A DNA stretch of 64,000 nt from Brevibacillus humidisoli (GTDB taxonomy: Bacteria > Bacillota > Bacilli > Brevibacillales > Brevibacillaceae), in the NCBI RefSeq assembly GCF_020923435.1, contig NZ_CP087263.1, positions 4,746,001 through 4,810,000 on the forward strand, read 5' to 3'. Shown here one piece after another: positions 51,732 through 61,020 of this stretch; within the stretch, counting starts at the first letter, position 1, and each line of letters opens with the position of its first letter. A model generated the notes under the pieces. That model ran no database searches and was not told the DNA's origin. It was given only the letters and a program-made list of their open reading frames with translations. The position numbers and the translations under genes were made by a program.

Positions 51732-52547
51732 ATGGAGCAACCGATGGCAACTTCTCCATTCACGCACTATACAGAAGCGGGAAATGGTGCCCCTGTCATT
51801 TTCATCCATGGTGTCGGTTTGGACGGAACGATTTGGAAACAGCAAGTGGAGGCGTTATCGAAAGCATACCGGGTCATCTGCTATGACATGATCGGGCATG
51901 GTCAATCGGCCTGCCCGGCCGGTCCTTACACGTTGGCACAGTTTGTGAAGCAGTTGGAAGATCTGTATGAGGAACTGGAGTTGGATCAAGCGCATGTCGT
52001 CGGTTTCTCGATGGGGGGACTGGTGGCCCAAGGCTTTGCCGCCCTGCACCCGGAAAAAGTCTCTACCTTGACGATCGTCAGCTCTGTGGCCAAACGCACC
52101 GAAGAGCAGCGTAGAGCGGTGCTTGCCCGGGTGAGAGAAGTAGAGCAACGCGGCCATCAGGCGACCATTGAAGCGGCGATTCAACGGTGGTTCAGTCCAG
52201 CGTACATGGCGAAGCATCCGCAAGTGATCGAGAGCATCCGTCACCGCTTGCGGGCCAATCATCCGGATGCCTACCTGGCCGCTTACCGCGTATTCGCCGC
52301 CGCGGATGAGGAGTTGTATCAACAATTGCCCCTCATCTCCTGCCCGGCATGGATCGTTACGGGTGAGCTGGATCGAGGGTCAACCCCTGAGATGGCGGAG
52401 CTTATGGCCAAACGGATTCCCAAGGCGGAAGTGACGGTGCTGCCGGGAATCAGGCATATGCTGCCGATCGAAGCGGCAGAGCGGTTCAATCAGCTCCTGA
52501 TTTCGGCATTCGAGAAGTACGAGGGAGAGGTGCGGAGAAATGGCTGA
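51732..52547 (+). CDS. Alpha/beta hydrolase (enol-lactonase / amidase-like)
   Basis: 271 residues. Oxyanion loop FIHGVGLDGTIW, nucleophile elbow GFSMGG, acid Asp in TGELDRGSTPEM and catalytic His in GIRHMLPIEA. It is of the PcaD (3-oxoadipate enol-lactonase) and RutD-like type. In the analogous trigonelline and pyridine pathways a hydrolase cleaves the formamide intermediate, which would be its role here by inference. It overlaps the aldehyde dehydrogenase gene by 8 bases. Confidence 0.88.
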   Translation: MEQPMATSPFTHYTEAGNGAPVIFIHGVGLDGTIWKQQVEALSKAYRVICYDMIGHGQSACPAGPYTLAQFVKQLEDLYEELELDQAHVVGFSMGGLVAQGFAALHPEKVSTLTIVSSVAKRTEEQRRAVLARVREVEQRGHQATIEAAIQRWFSPAYMAKHPQVIESIRHRLRANHPDAYLAAYRVFAAADEELYQQLPLISCPAWIVTGELDRGSTPEMAELMAKRIPKAEVTVLPGIRHMLPIEAAERFNQLLISAFEKYEGEVRRNG

Positions 52548-54024
52548 ATGGAAAAAATACCGCATGTATATCAATGGGGAATGGGTGGAAGCAAGCAGCG
52601 GCGAATACTTTGAGAGCTATAACCCGGCAGAGGGGGAGCCTTGGTGTCTCGTTGCCAAAGGTACGGAGCAAGATGTCGATCGGGCTGTACAGGCGGCACA
52701 GAAAGCCTTTGAACACCCTCGCTGGGCCTCGATGACCTATACGCAGCGCGGAAAATTATTGAGACGTCTGGGAGATTTAATCGCAGAGCGTGCAAGTGAA
52801 CTGGCTGTCTATGAGACGCTTGACAATGGCAAGCTGATTCGCGAGATGCGCGGGCAGCTGCAGTATCTACCGGAGTTTTTCTATTACTATGCCGGCTTGG
52901 CTGACAAGATTCACGGTGAGACGCTCCCGATCGACAAGCCAGATATGCTAGCGTTTACATCCCGTGAACCGCTCGGTGTAGTGGCTGCGATCACACCTTG
53001 GAACTCTCCGCTCTACCTAACAACGCTGAAGCTGGCACCAGCATTGGCGGCTGGCAATACCATCGTGATCAAGCCTTCAGAGGTTACGTCGGCATCACTG
53101 CTTGAACTGATGCCGCTGATCGAAGAAGCTGGCTTCCCGCCAGGTGTTGTCAATGTTGTAACCGGTTTCGGAGATCCGGTAGGAAGTGCCTTAACCAGTC
53201 ATCCGCTCGTTCGTCGCGTTGCCTTTACCGGTGGTCCCGAATCAGCTCGTCACGTGATCCGCAATTCAGCGGAGAACTTTGCCCGGGTCACCTTGGAACT
53301 GGGCGGGAAATCACCCAACATCGTGTTTGATGATGCGGACGCAGATAATGCCGCGATGGGGATCATCGCCGGGATTTTTGGAGCGGCCGGCCAGAGCTGT
53401 GTCGCCGGTTCAAGGGCATTTCTTCACAAGAAGATTTACGATCAGGTGCTGGAAAAAGTGGCCGACCGGGCGTCCCGCATCATCATTGGCGATCCGATGG
53501 CGGCTGAGACTGAGATGGGACCCTTGGCCACTGAAGCTCAAGTGAAAAGAATGGAGCATTATGTGAATGCTGGTCGACAGCACGGTGCTCGCCTGGTTTA
53601 TGGCGGCAAACAGCCGGAGGCCGGAGGGAGTGGCTGGTATTTTGAGCCGACCATTTTTGAACATACAGATCCCAAGAGTCCCATCGCCCAAGAGGAGATC
53701 TTCGGCCCCGTGCTTACGGTGATTCCATTCGAGACAGAAGAAGAGGCGATTGCTCTGGCCAATGGCACCAATTACGCTCTGGCAGCCGGGATCTGGACTA
53801 ATCACCTGGCAAAGGCTCATCGCGTGGCCAAATCGGTGAGGGCGGGGATCGTCTGGGTGAACACCTATCGCAGCATTTCCCCGATCGCCCCGATCGGCGG
53901 CTCCCATTGGAGCGGCTACGGACGAGAAAGCGGTTATGAGGCGATATACGAGTATACGCAGAGCAAAGTGGTCTGGGTGAATACGTCTGGCGAGCCGATG
54001 CCGGATCCGTTCATCATGCGGTAA
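52540..54024 (+). CDS. NAD(P)-dependent aldehyde dehydrogenase (first)
   Basis: 494 residues. Family sequence around the oxyanion Asn (ITPWNSPLYLTTLKLAPALA), catalytic Glu (TLELGGKSPNIVFDDAD) and catalytic Cys (AAGQSCVAGSR), and the end region GPVLTVIPFETEEEAIALAN. It oxidises an aldehyde made in the pathway to an acid; in the pyridine and trigonelline routes this step follows ring opening. Overlap with the hydrolase gene implies coupled translation. A 136-base gap with a 10-bp repeat follows. Confidence 0.92.
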   Translation: MAEWKKYRMYINGEWVEASSGEYFESYNPAEGEPWCLVAKGTEQDVDRAVQAAQKAFEHPRWASMTYTQRGKLLRRLGDLIAERASELAVYETLDNGKLIREMRGQLQYLPEFFYYYAGLADKIHGETLPIDKPDMLAFTSREPLGVVAAITPWNSPLYLTTLKLAPALAAGNTIVIKPSEVTSASLLELMPLIEEAGFPPGVVNVVTGFGDPVGSALTSHPLVRRVAFTGGPESARHVIRNSAENFARVTLELGGKSPNIVFDDADADNAAMGIIAGIFGAAGQSCVAGSRAFLHKKIYDQVLEKVADRASRIIIGDPMAAETEMGPLATEAQVKRMEHYVNAGRQHGARLVYGGKQPEAGGSGWYFEPTIFEHTDPKSPIAQEEIFGPVLTVIPFETEEEAIALANGTNYALAAGIWTNHLAKAHRVAKSVRAGIVWVNTYRSISPIAPIGGSHWSGYGRESGYEAIYEYTQSKVVWVNTSGEPMPDPFIMR

Positions 54025-54040
54025 CGGACGGAAGCGCTGG

Positions 54041-54080
54041 CTGACCGATACTGACCGATATTGACAGGTACTGGCTGATC
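54041..54080. repeat. 10-bp tandem repeat in the spacer before the FMN reductase gene
   Basis: CTGACCGATA at 54041 and 54051 is exact, then TTGACAGGTA and CTGGCTGATC are degenerate copies; TACTGACCAG-like pieces continue to about 54115. No known function. Confidence 0.55.
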
Positions 54081-54160
54081 CTCTGTTACTGACCAGTTCT
54101 TGACTGACAGCTTTGGCAGGGTTGTACCGATACAACGTTGGAAAAAGGAGAGGAATAGAA

Positions 54161-54694
54161 TTGAAGCTGCTGGCTATCTCGGGTACGATTACCGGATCAA
54201 AGACACGGGTTGTCGTGCAAAAAGTGTTGGAGGAAATCAAGCAAGCCAACCCGGAGATCGAAGCCGAAATGCTTGATTTGAAAGATTATGACGTTCAGTT
54301 TTGCGATGGGAGAGATCCGTCTACCTACACAGGGGACACGAAGAAAGTGATCGATATGGTCGCATCGGCTGATTTCTACATCATTGGGACGCCGATCTTC
54401 CAGGGCTCGATTACCGGGGCTTTGAAAAACCTGTTTGATTTGGTGCCTCCCCAAGCCTTTCGCCACAAGGTGATGGGATTTGTCGCCACCGGAGGAACGT
54501 ATCAGCATTATTTGGTCATCGAGAACCAGTTGAAGCCGATCGCCGGCTATTTCCGGGCTTTTGTTGCCCCTGGCTACGTGTATGCCCATCAGGATCATTT
54601 CAGTAAACAGAATGAATTGGTCGCCCCCGAAGTATTGGAACGCGTGTCCGATCTGGCAAAAGAATTGGTCCATATGCAGAAAGCGTTGAAATAA
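54161..54694 (+). CDS. NADPH-dependent FMN reductase (SsuE/MsuE type)
   Basis: 177 residues, flavodoxin-like fold: N-terminal LKLLAISGTITGSKTRVVVQ for the FMN phosphate, then GTPIFQGSITGALKNLFDLV and GFVATGGTYQHYLVIENQLK. It makes reduced FMN for the LLM monooxygenase as the second half of a two-component system, as SsuE does for SsuD. The start is TTG 54161, after AAAGGAGAGG; the frame upstream has no such signal. It is 27 bases before the RibB/riboflavin kinase fusion gene, so FMN making and FMN reduction are coded side by side. Confidence 0.9.
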   Translation: MKLLAISGTITGSKTRVVVQKVLEEIKQANPEIEAEMLDLKDYDVQFCDGRDPSTYTGDTKKVIDMVASADFYIIGTPIFQGSITGALKNLFDLVPPQAFRHKVMGFVATGGTYQHYLVIENQLKPIAGYFRAFVAPGYVYAHQDHFSKQNELVAPEVLERVSDLAKELVHMQKALK

Positions 54695-54721
54695 GGGGAC
54701 AGTTGAAGGGAAGGGAAAGGC

Positions 54722-55732
54722 ATGAACAACAGTAGAGTTGAACGTGGGCTTCGTGTATTGAGAGAGGGAGAATTGATTGTTCTGTTGGATGACGTTCATA
54801 CCGGGATCGGTGTCCTCGTAGGAACTGCCGAGCATGTAACTCCCAAAAAGGTGAATATGATGACCAAAGCGGGGAAAGGACTGGTTAGCGTCTGTCTGCC
54901 CGAATCAGTAGCGCAGAAGCTGGATCTTCCCTTCATGGTGGAGGACCCCATGAAACCCTTCACTCTCTCTGTAGACTACAAAACTTGTACGACTGGCATT
55001 TCCTCCTTTGAACGGGCCGAAACGATCAAAGCGTTTACGAGAGAGGATATCCGGCCAGAAGATTTTCGCAAGCCTGGGCATGTCTTCCCTCTGGCAGGAA
55101 AAGAGCACGGAATCTTGCAACGAACAGCTCTGGTAGAGGCGGTGATCGATTTGGCCAAGGAGACTTCTGCTTCGCCAGTAGGCTATGTCTGCGAGATCCT
55201 CAATCAGCAGGGAGAGATCGCATCGATCCAGGACATCGAAAAACTGGCTCGCGAATGCGGCTTCCCGGTGCTAACCGTCAGCGAGATCGTTGAGATGAGA
55301 AGAGAAGATGTGTTGTGCACGTTTGTTGGCCAGGTGATCCACGGGAAACAGATCGGTCGTAAAATTGGATTTCCGACGGCCAATCTACAGGTAGATTCAA
55401 AAGAGGGGCAACTGCCCAATGGCGTCTATGGCGTAAACGTTCACTACGATAACAGGCGATTTCTCGGGATTATGAATGTGGGGCTCAGACCGACCATTCA
55501 TCCGGAAGAAACCGCTGTTCATTACGAGGTGCATATCTTTGACTTCGATGAGACGATTTACGGCGAGAAGCTGCAAATAGAGGTCGGATTTTTTGTGCGT
55601 GAGGAACGTTCTTTTGCGACGATGCATGATCTGATTTCGCAAATCAAGAAAGATGTGGAGTTTGTCAAACATCGCCGGCATATCGCGGCAAAAGCGGAGG
55701 AAAGGCCTGCTCGCATAGGAGGAGCGGAATGA
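54722..55732 (+). CDS. Fusion of a divergent RibB-like domain and a riboflavin kinase domain
   Basis: 336 residues. Residues 1-195 follow DHBP synthase (RibB): SVCLP with Cys58, TTGISSFER, KPGHVFPL (117-124) and CE at 157-158 are kept. But the Mg/substrate loop that reads DDEDRENEGD in RibB is DDVHTGIGVL here, and the catalytic GHTEA is ALVEA (136-140). DHBP synthase activity is therefore doubtful. Residues 198-316 are a riboflavin kinase: GRKIGFPTAN, NGVYGV, NVGLRPT and the catalytic Glu in HYEVHIFDFDETIYG. No FAD synthetase domain is present, so it should make FMN. It overlaps the next gene by 4 bases. Confidence 0.88.
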   Translation: MNNSRVERGLRVLREGELIVLLDDVHTGIGVLVGTAEHVTPKKVNMMTKAGKGLVSVCLPESVAQKLDLPFMVEDPMKPFTLSVDYKTCTTGISSFERAETIKAFTREDIRPEDFRKPGHVFPLAGKEHGILQRTALVEAVIDLAKETSASPVGYVCEILNQQGEIASIQDIEKLARECGFPVLTVSEIVEMRREDVLCTFVGQVIHGKQIGRKIGFPTANLQVDSKEGQLPNGVYGVNVHYDNRRFLGIMNVGLRPTIHPEETAVHYEVHIFDFDETIYGEKLQIEVGFFVREERSFATMHDLISQIKKDVEFVKHRRHIAAKAEERPARIGGAE

Positions 55733-56043
55733 GTCAAGCGAGAGATGAGGAGATCCACTTGCCCGACTTGTGGTTTATCAACATGTGCGAGTCCCGCTAC
55801 GGCATAAATCGCGGAATATACAATACGATCGATGCCTGGTTTTTTCGACAAGGCATAAAAGATATTTTGCATCGTCGCCAAACTATTTTGTCTTTTCTCG
55901 AGTTCATGCGGAGCCAATCGGATCGCCAAGGAAACGCTCGCCGCAAGTTCGGTCCTGGTGGCTTATCGGTTAAGTTGGAAACCTACTATTCAGCCGACGC
56001 GTCGCAGGTGGGATCATCGGAGAGAATCAAGGGATGGGGGTAG
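55729..56043 (+). CDS. Unknown small protein in the catabolic operon
   Basis: 104 residues, soluble, no signal peptide. The first two thirds look well structured and aromatic-rich (LPDLWFINMCESRYGINRGI, then IDAWFFRQGIKDILHRR); the last third is polar. It overlaps the fusion gene by 4 bases (ATGA) with GGAGGAG just before, and ends 4 bases before the next dehydrogenase, so it is embedded in the operon. I recognise no family. It may be a subunit or binding protein for a neighbouring enzyme. Confidence 0.6.
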   Translation: MSQARDEEIHLPDLWFINMCESRYGINRGIYNTIDAWFFRQGIKDILHRRQTILSFLEFMRSQSDRQGNARRKFGPGGLSVKLETYYSADASQVGSSERIKGWG

Positions 56044-56047
56044 AGAG

Positions 56048-57481
56048 ATGGGAACATCGCAAAAAAGAAAGTTGTGGATCGATGGCCAATGGATACAGAC
56101 GGAGACGTATAGTTTGCTGCGTTCTCCTTATACCGGGGACGTGATCGCCGAGCTCCCTGTCGCCACCGAGAAGCAAACCGATCAGGCGATTGAAGCGGCT
56201 TACCAGGCACGCGGCAAGATGGCCAAGATGCCGGCGCACCAACGATCTGCCATTTTGTACGAACTGGCTCGTCTGTTAAAGGAAAGAGCGAACGAAGCAG
56301 CGGAGATCATCGCGCTGGAAGCGGCCAAGCCGCTAACTACTGCCAAAGCGGAAGTCGCGCGGACGATTGAGACCTATCGATTTGCTGCCGAGGAAGCCAA
56401 GCGGATTCACGGGGAATCGCTGCCGCTGGACGCAGCGCCTGGCGGAGAAGGGCGGCTCGCTTATACAACCAGAGAGCCGATTGGCGTGATCGGAGCGATT
56501 ACTCCGTTTAATTTTCCAATGAATCTGGTTGCCCATAAAGTAGGCCCGGCGATTGCCGCCGGAAATACGGTTGTGTTGAAGCCAGCTTCGCAGACGCCTC
56601 TATCCGCTTTCTTTATCGCGCATCTGCTGGAAGAGGCGGGGCTGCCAAGTGGAGCGCTAAATGTGATTACAGGCAGTGGCAGAGTAGTAGGAGACCGCAT
56701 TGTGACCGATGACCGAGTCGCTATGATCACATTTACCGGAAGCCCGGCTGTCGGGATTGGGATCCGCAATAAGGCGGGATTAAAACGAGTGACGTTGGAG
56801 TTGGGCTCCAATTCGGCGCTGATCGTGGATCGAGGGGTTGACTTGGAGAAAATCATCCCCCGCTGTGTTTCAGGAGCTTTTTCCTTTCAGGGGCAGGTAT
56901 GCATCTCGCTGCAACGGGTGTATGTGCATGAAGAGATCTATGACCAGTTCGTGGAAAAGTTCGTGGCAGAGACCAAAAAGCTGGTGATCGGCGACCCGCT
57001 TGACCCGAAGACAGAACTGTCTGCATTGATTACTCCTGGAGATGTACAGCGCTGTCTCAACTGGATTGAGGAAGCGAAGCAAGGGGGAGCGGTCGTCGCT
57101 GCGGGCGGTACGGCAGAAGGAAATGTCCTGCTTCCGACCGTGCTGCTGAAAGCAGATGCTGCCCTAAGCGTTTCCTGCCAGGAAGTGTTCGCTCCCATCG
57201 TATTGATCAATAAGGTATCGTCCGCCCAGGAAGCGATTGACCTCGTAAACGACTCACGCTTTGGGCTGCAAGCAGGGATCTATACCGAAAACGTTCACCT
57301 GGCGTTGACAGCAGCGGAACAACTGCACGTCGGGGGTGTGTTGATCAACGACATCCCTACATTCCGCGTGGACCATATGCCATACGGCGGGGTGAAGGAG
57401 AGCGGAGTCGGTCGAGAGGGACTCAAGTATGCGGTGGAAGAAATGACGGAATTGAAGTTGGTCATCTGGAACCGAAACTGA
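56048..57481 (+). CDS. NAD(P)-dependent aldehyde dehydrogenase (second)
   Basis: 477 residues starting at ATG 56048 (MGTSQKRKLW) after GGGGGTAGAGAG. Motifs: ITPFNFPMNLVAHKVGPAIA, catalytic Glu in LELGSNSALIV, catalytic Cys in FQGQVCISLQRV, and EVFAPIVLINKVSS. The ELGSN variant is seen in lactaldehyde- and semialdehyde-type dehydrogenases. It probably takes the last aldehyde of the route, such as a succinate-semialdehyde-like compound, into central metabolism (inference). YciI-like gene follows after 25 bases. Confidence 0.9.
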   Translation: MGTSQKRKLWIDGQWIQTETYSLLRSPYTGDVIAELPVATEKQTDQAIEAAYQARGKMAKMPAHQRSAILYELARLLKERANEAAEIIALEAAKPLTTAKAEVARTIETYRFAAEEAKRIHGESLPLDAAPGGEGRLAYTTREPIGVIGAITPFNFPMNLVAHKVGPAIAAGNTVVLKPASQTPLSAFFIAHLLEEAGLPSGALNVITGSGRVVGDRIVTDDRVAMITFTGSPAVGIGIRNKAGLKRVTLELGSNSALIVDRGVDLEKIIPRCVSGAFSFQGQVCISLQRVYVHEEIYDQFVEKFVAETKKLVIGDPLDPKTELSALITPGDVQRCLNWIEEAKQGGAVVAAGGTAEGNVLLPTVLLKADAALSVSCQEVFAPIVLINKVSSAQEAIDLVNDSRFGLQAGIYTENVHLALTAAEQLHVGGVLINDIPTFRVDHMPYGGVKESGVGREGLKYAVEEMTELKLVIWNRN

Positions 57482-57506
57482 TCACGTTCTGTAGGAGGAA
57501 GTGAGC

Positions 57507-57785
57507 ATGGCGTATTATGCGGCCATTTTGCATATGCTGGATCCGGAAAAAAACAAAGAGGTGCTCCCGCGCCACATCGCTTACCTGGATAAGCTCGATC
57601 AGCAGGGAAAAGTTTTTGGCAGGGGTCCCTTTGCAGATGGATCGGGCGGGTTGGTCATCTACATCGCCGACACGTATGAAGAAGCCTGGCAAATGGCCAA
57701 CCATGACCCTCATGTTGTGGAGAAGGTTCGCCGTTTGGAACTGAAGGAATGGAAGAGGTTGTCGAAGACAGAGAGCCCGTCTTGA
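57507..57785 (+). CDS. YciI-family protein
   Basis: 92 residues, ferredoxin-like YciI fold. Conserved His/Asp positions are seen in LPRHIAYLDKLDQQGKVFGR and the GPFADGSGGLVIYIADTYEE and NHDPHVVEKVRRLELKEW segments. Members act in breakdown of chlorinated or cyclic aromatic intermediates or as small dehydratase-like enzymes. The ATG at 57507 is chosen for its spacing from AGGAGG; GTG 57501 is the alternative. Last gene of the operon. Confidence 0.83.
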   Translation: MAYYAAILHMLDPEKNKEVLPRHIAYLDKLDQQGKVFGRGPFADGSGGLVIYIADTYEEAWQMANHDPHVVEKVRRLELKEWKRLSKTESPS

Positions 57786-57879
57786 GAGAGCCGCCAGGAG
57801 AGGGAAGGGAAGCCTTTCTCTCAAACAGAAAGCGTCACTGGGGGAGAACGAGGCGATAGATAGGGAAAGCATTTCTGAT

Positions 57880-57913
57880 GAGAAACCGGCTGTGTCTGGT
57901 TTCTCTTTTTTTT
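57880..57913 (+). terminator. Terminator of the catabolic operon
   Basis: GAGAAACC (57880-57887) pairs with GGTTTCTC (57898-57905), followed by eight T. Confidence 0.9.
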
Positions 57914-58066
57914 CTCAGAGACTGCTATTGGAGAAATCTGGTGTCTGCGTAGAAAACATGCGGCAGATTTGATAAAATCGAACTGTTTCAAATGTAGAGA
58001 ACATCTGTCACAAATGTTTATCCAAACGAGGAAATCACTAATCAAAACGACAGTTGAGGTAATGAT

Positions 58067-59179
58067 ATGTCACTCCAACATCTCTACGTACGGTTCAATC
58101 AGTCTCCACGCGGAGTGCGGTTCATCATCACATGTTTGGTGGCGATGGCGGGAGGAACCCTGTTCTGGACACTTCATTCCCCCCTGCCTTGGCTGCTTGG
58201 GCCGCTGATTTCACTGGTCGTCTGCGTCATTCTTGGGTTTGATCGTCTCTGGGTGCCCGCCTGGTTCCGCAGGATGGGTCTAATTATCGTCGGGGTCACC
58301 TTGGGTCTGAGGATCACGCCGAGTATCTGGCAGACGATGGCAGAGCATATCGGAGAGATGGTTCTGGCAACCGTGATTACGCTGGCATTTGGCCTGTTAA
58401 GTGCATGGGTGCTCTATAAGGTACACAAAGTAGATCTGACAACAGCGGTATTTAGCAATATTCCGGGCGGCCTGTCGGAGATGGTCTCTCTAGGGCAGAG
58501 TCAGGGAGGCAATCTACAGATCATTTCGATGTTTCACTCCATTCGTGTCATGATCATCGTCGTCTTGACTCCTTTTCTGGTGATGCTGCTCTCCCATCAC
58601 GGTGTCCTGCCGCCAGCAGCACCGGTCAATCAGACACTGGGAGGGGTCCAAACCGTTATTCTTCTGCTTATTGGCGTGGCAGCAGCAGCACTAGCCGCAC
58701 GCCTGTCCGTACCTGCCCCGTTTTTGCTAGGCCCTTTCTTTCTTACTATGGCCATTTCCCTGTTCAGTACGTTGGTCGGGGAGAGACACGCATTGGCGGG
58801 AATTCTGGTGAGCAGTGCCCAATTGTTGATCGGGATGAGCATCGGGGTGGAGTTTAAGCGAGAGGAAGTGATTCACTACCGCAAACTCTGTATCTGGGCT
58901 TTGCTGTTCTCGCTGCTCCTGCTGTTGATGAGCTTCTCGCTGGCGGCCATCCTTTCTTACACCGCTGGGATCGATCTGATCACCAGTATCTTGGCGACAG
59001 CACCTGGCGGTCTTGCAGAGATGAGCCTGACAGCAATCGCCACAGACGCTGATCCGCTTCTTGTGACGGCCTTTCAACTGTTTCGCGTTCTTTTCATCGT
59101 GACGATACTGCCTGTGTTTGTCCGCTGGTTTGTGCTGCGTGTAGGCAACAGGGGGAGAAATAGAGGAGTGAGGGAATAG
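58067..59179 (+). CDS. AbrB-family membrane protein (putative transporter)
   Basis: 370 residues, about ten membrane helices forming two repeats with the family pattern: GPLISLVVCVILGF and IPGGLSEMVSLGQ in the first half, LLGPFFLTMAISLF and TAPGGLAEMSLTA in the second. The doubled PGGLxEM motif is the hallmark of the AbrB duplication family (often mislabelled ammonia monooxygenase regulators). Substrate unknown; its place just after the catabolic operon may be chance because a terminator intervenes. The 57914-58066 gap shows no gene. Confidence 0.85.
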   Translation: MSLQHLYVRFNQSPRGVRFIITCLVAMAGGTLFWTLHSPLPWLLGPLISLVVCVILGFDRLWVPAWFRRMGLIIVGVTLGLRITPSIWQTMAEHIGEMVLATVITLAFGLLSAWVLYKVHKVDLTTAVFSNIPGGLSEMVSLGQSQGGNLQIISMFHSIRVMIIVVLTPFLVMLLSHHGVLPPAAPVNQTLGGVQTVILLLIGVAAAALAARLSVPAPFLLGPFFLTMAISLFSTLVGERHALAGILVSSAQLLIGMSIGVEFKREEVIHYRKLCIWALLFSLLLLLMSFSLAAILSYTAGIDLITSILATAPGGLAEMSLTAIATDADPLLVTAFQLFRVLFIVTILPVFVRWFVLRVGNRGRNRGVRE

Positions 59180-59199
59180 CCCTTCCTTTGGCCACATGC

Positions 59200-59310
59200 A
59201 GCACTACAGATACATCATGAATGACTGCAGCACCAACAAATACAGAGCCTACGGATACATGAACGGATACAGCACGAACGGATGCAGCACCAATAGATAC
59301 ACAGCGAAAC
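59200..59310. repeat. Imperfect short repeats downstream of the AbrB-family gene
   Basis: GCAGCACCAACAAATACA (about 59227) recurs as GCAGCACCAATAGATACA (about 59284), with GGATACATGAACGGATACAG and related pieces between. Low complexity; no gene seen. Confidence 0.5.
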
Positions 59311-59312
59311 CC

Positions 59313-59357
59313 AAAGCCCCTGTCACGCCGGAACACTGCCGGTAACAGGGGCTTTTT
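59313..59357. terminator. Bidirectional terminator between convergent genes
   Basis: AAAGCCCCTGT (59313-59323) and ACAGGGGCTTT (59345-59355) form an 11-bp stem; inner GCCGG/CCGG pairing can lengthen it. T runs into the right side. Confidence 0.8.
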
Positions 59358-59431
59358 GGTCGGTGTTTTCGTAGTATATGTTGGTAGTTGGTATGTTTGG
59401 TCCGTCGCCTATGCTGGCAGGTCTAGCCGGT

Positions 59432-60724
<1,293 letters not shown>

Positions 60725-60747
60725 TCACTCCTTCTGATTGGTTGCAT

Positions 60748-60780
60748 CAAAAAAGCCTTCTTCTGAGTAGAAGAAGGCTC
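60748..60780 (-). terminator. SAM-dependent terminator of the riboswitch
   Basis: On the minus strand AGCCTTCTTCT and AGAAGAAGGCT form an 11-bp stem with a 4-base loop, followed by TTTTTT. It lies between the aptamer and metY. Confidence 0.88.
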
Positions 60781-60803
60781 TCGCACACGAGTCCGGTCGC
60801 ACG

Positions 60804-60907
60804 TTCATCTCTCAGAATCCACTGATTCTGCAGGAATTAGCACCTTGCATGTCGCCATGCCGGTTGCTGGGCTTCATAGGGCCAGTCCCTCCGCCGCTCT
60901 GGATGAA
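60804..60907 (-). promoter_or_regulatory. SAM-I (S-box) riboswitch aptamer
   Basis: Reading the minus strand, the S-box order is plain: CATCCAGAGCGGCGGAGGGA, then CTGGCCCTATGAAGCCCAGC and AACCGGC, then AAGGTGCTAATTCCTGCAG and a hairpin. The aptamer closes with a P1 helix TTCATC/GATGAA at 60902-60907 and 60804-60809. It senses S-adenosylmethionine and controls metY. Confidence 0.95.
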
Positions 60908-60932
60908 AACTTTTTTTCTTTTGTATTTTCAC

Positions 60933-60961
60933 ATTATAGGGGAGTGTTGCCATGCTGTCAA
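60933..60961 (-). promoter_or_regulatory. Consensus sigma-A promoter of metY
   Basis: On the minus strand TTGACA (60956-60961), 17 bases, TATAAT (60933-60938): a perfect consensus promoter just before the riboswitch. Confidence 0.88.
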
Positions 60962-61020
60962 TCAGAAATGAGGAACCCAGTAGATTATGGGACGAGCTAT
61001 GATGCATCGTTAGCCCGTCG

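Noticed and set aside
48606-52547. Protocatechuate branch of the beta-ketoadipate pathway (pcaC, pcaD)
   Set aside because: A CMD protein and an enol-lactonase-like hydrolase are present, but no ring-cleavage dioxygenase, cycloisomerase or CoA transferase is found; flavin monooxygenase chemistry fits better.
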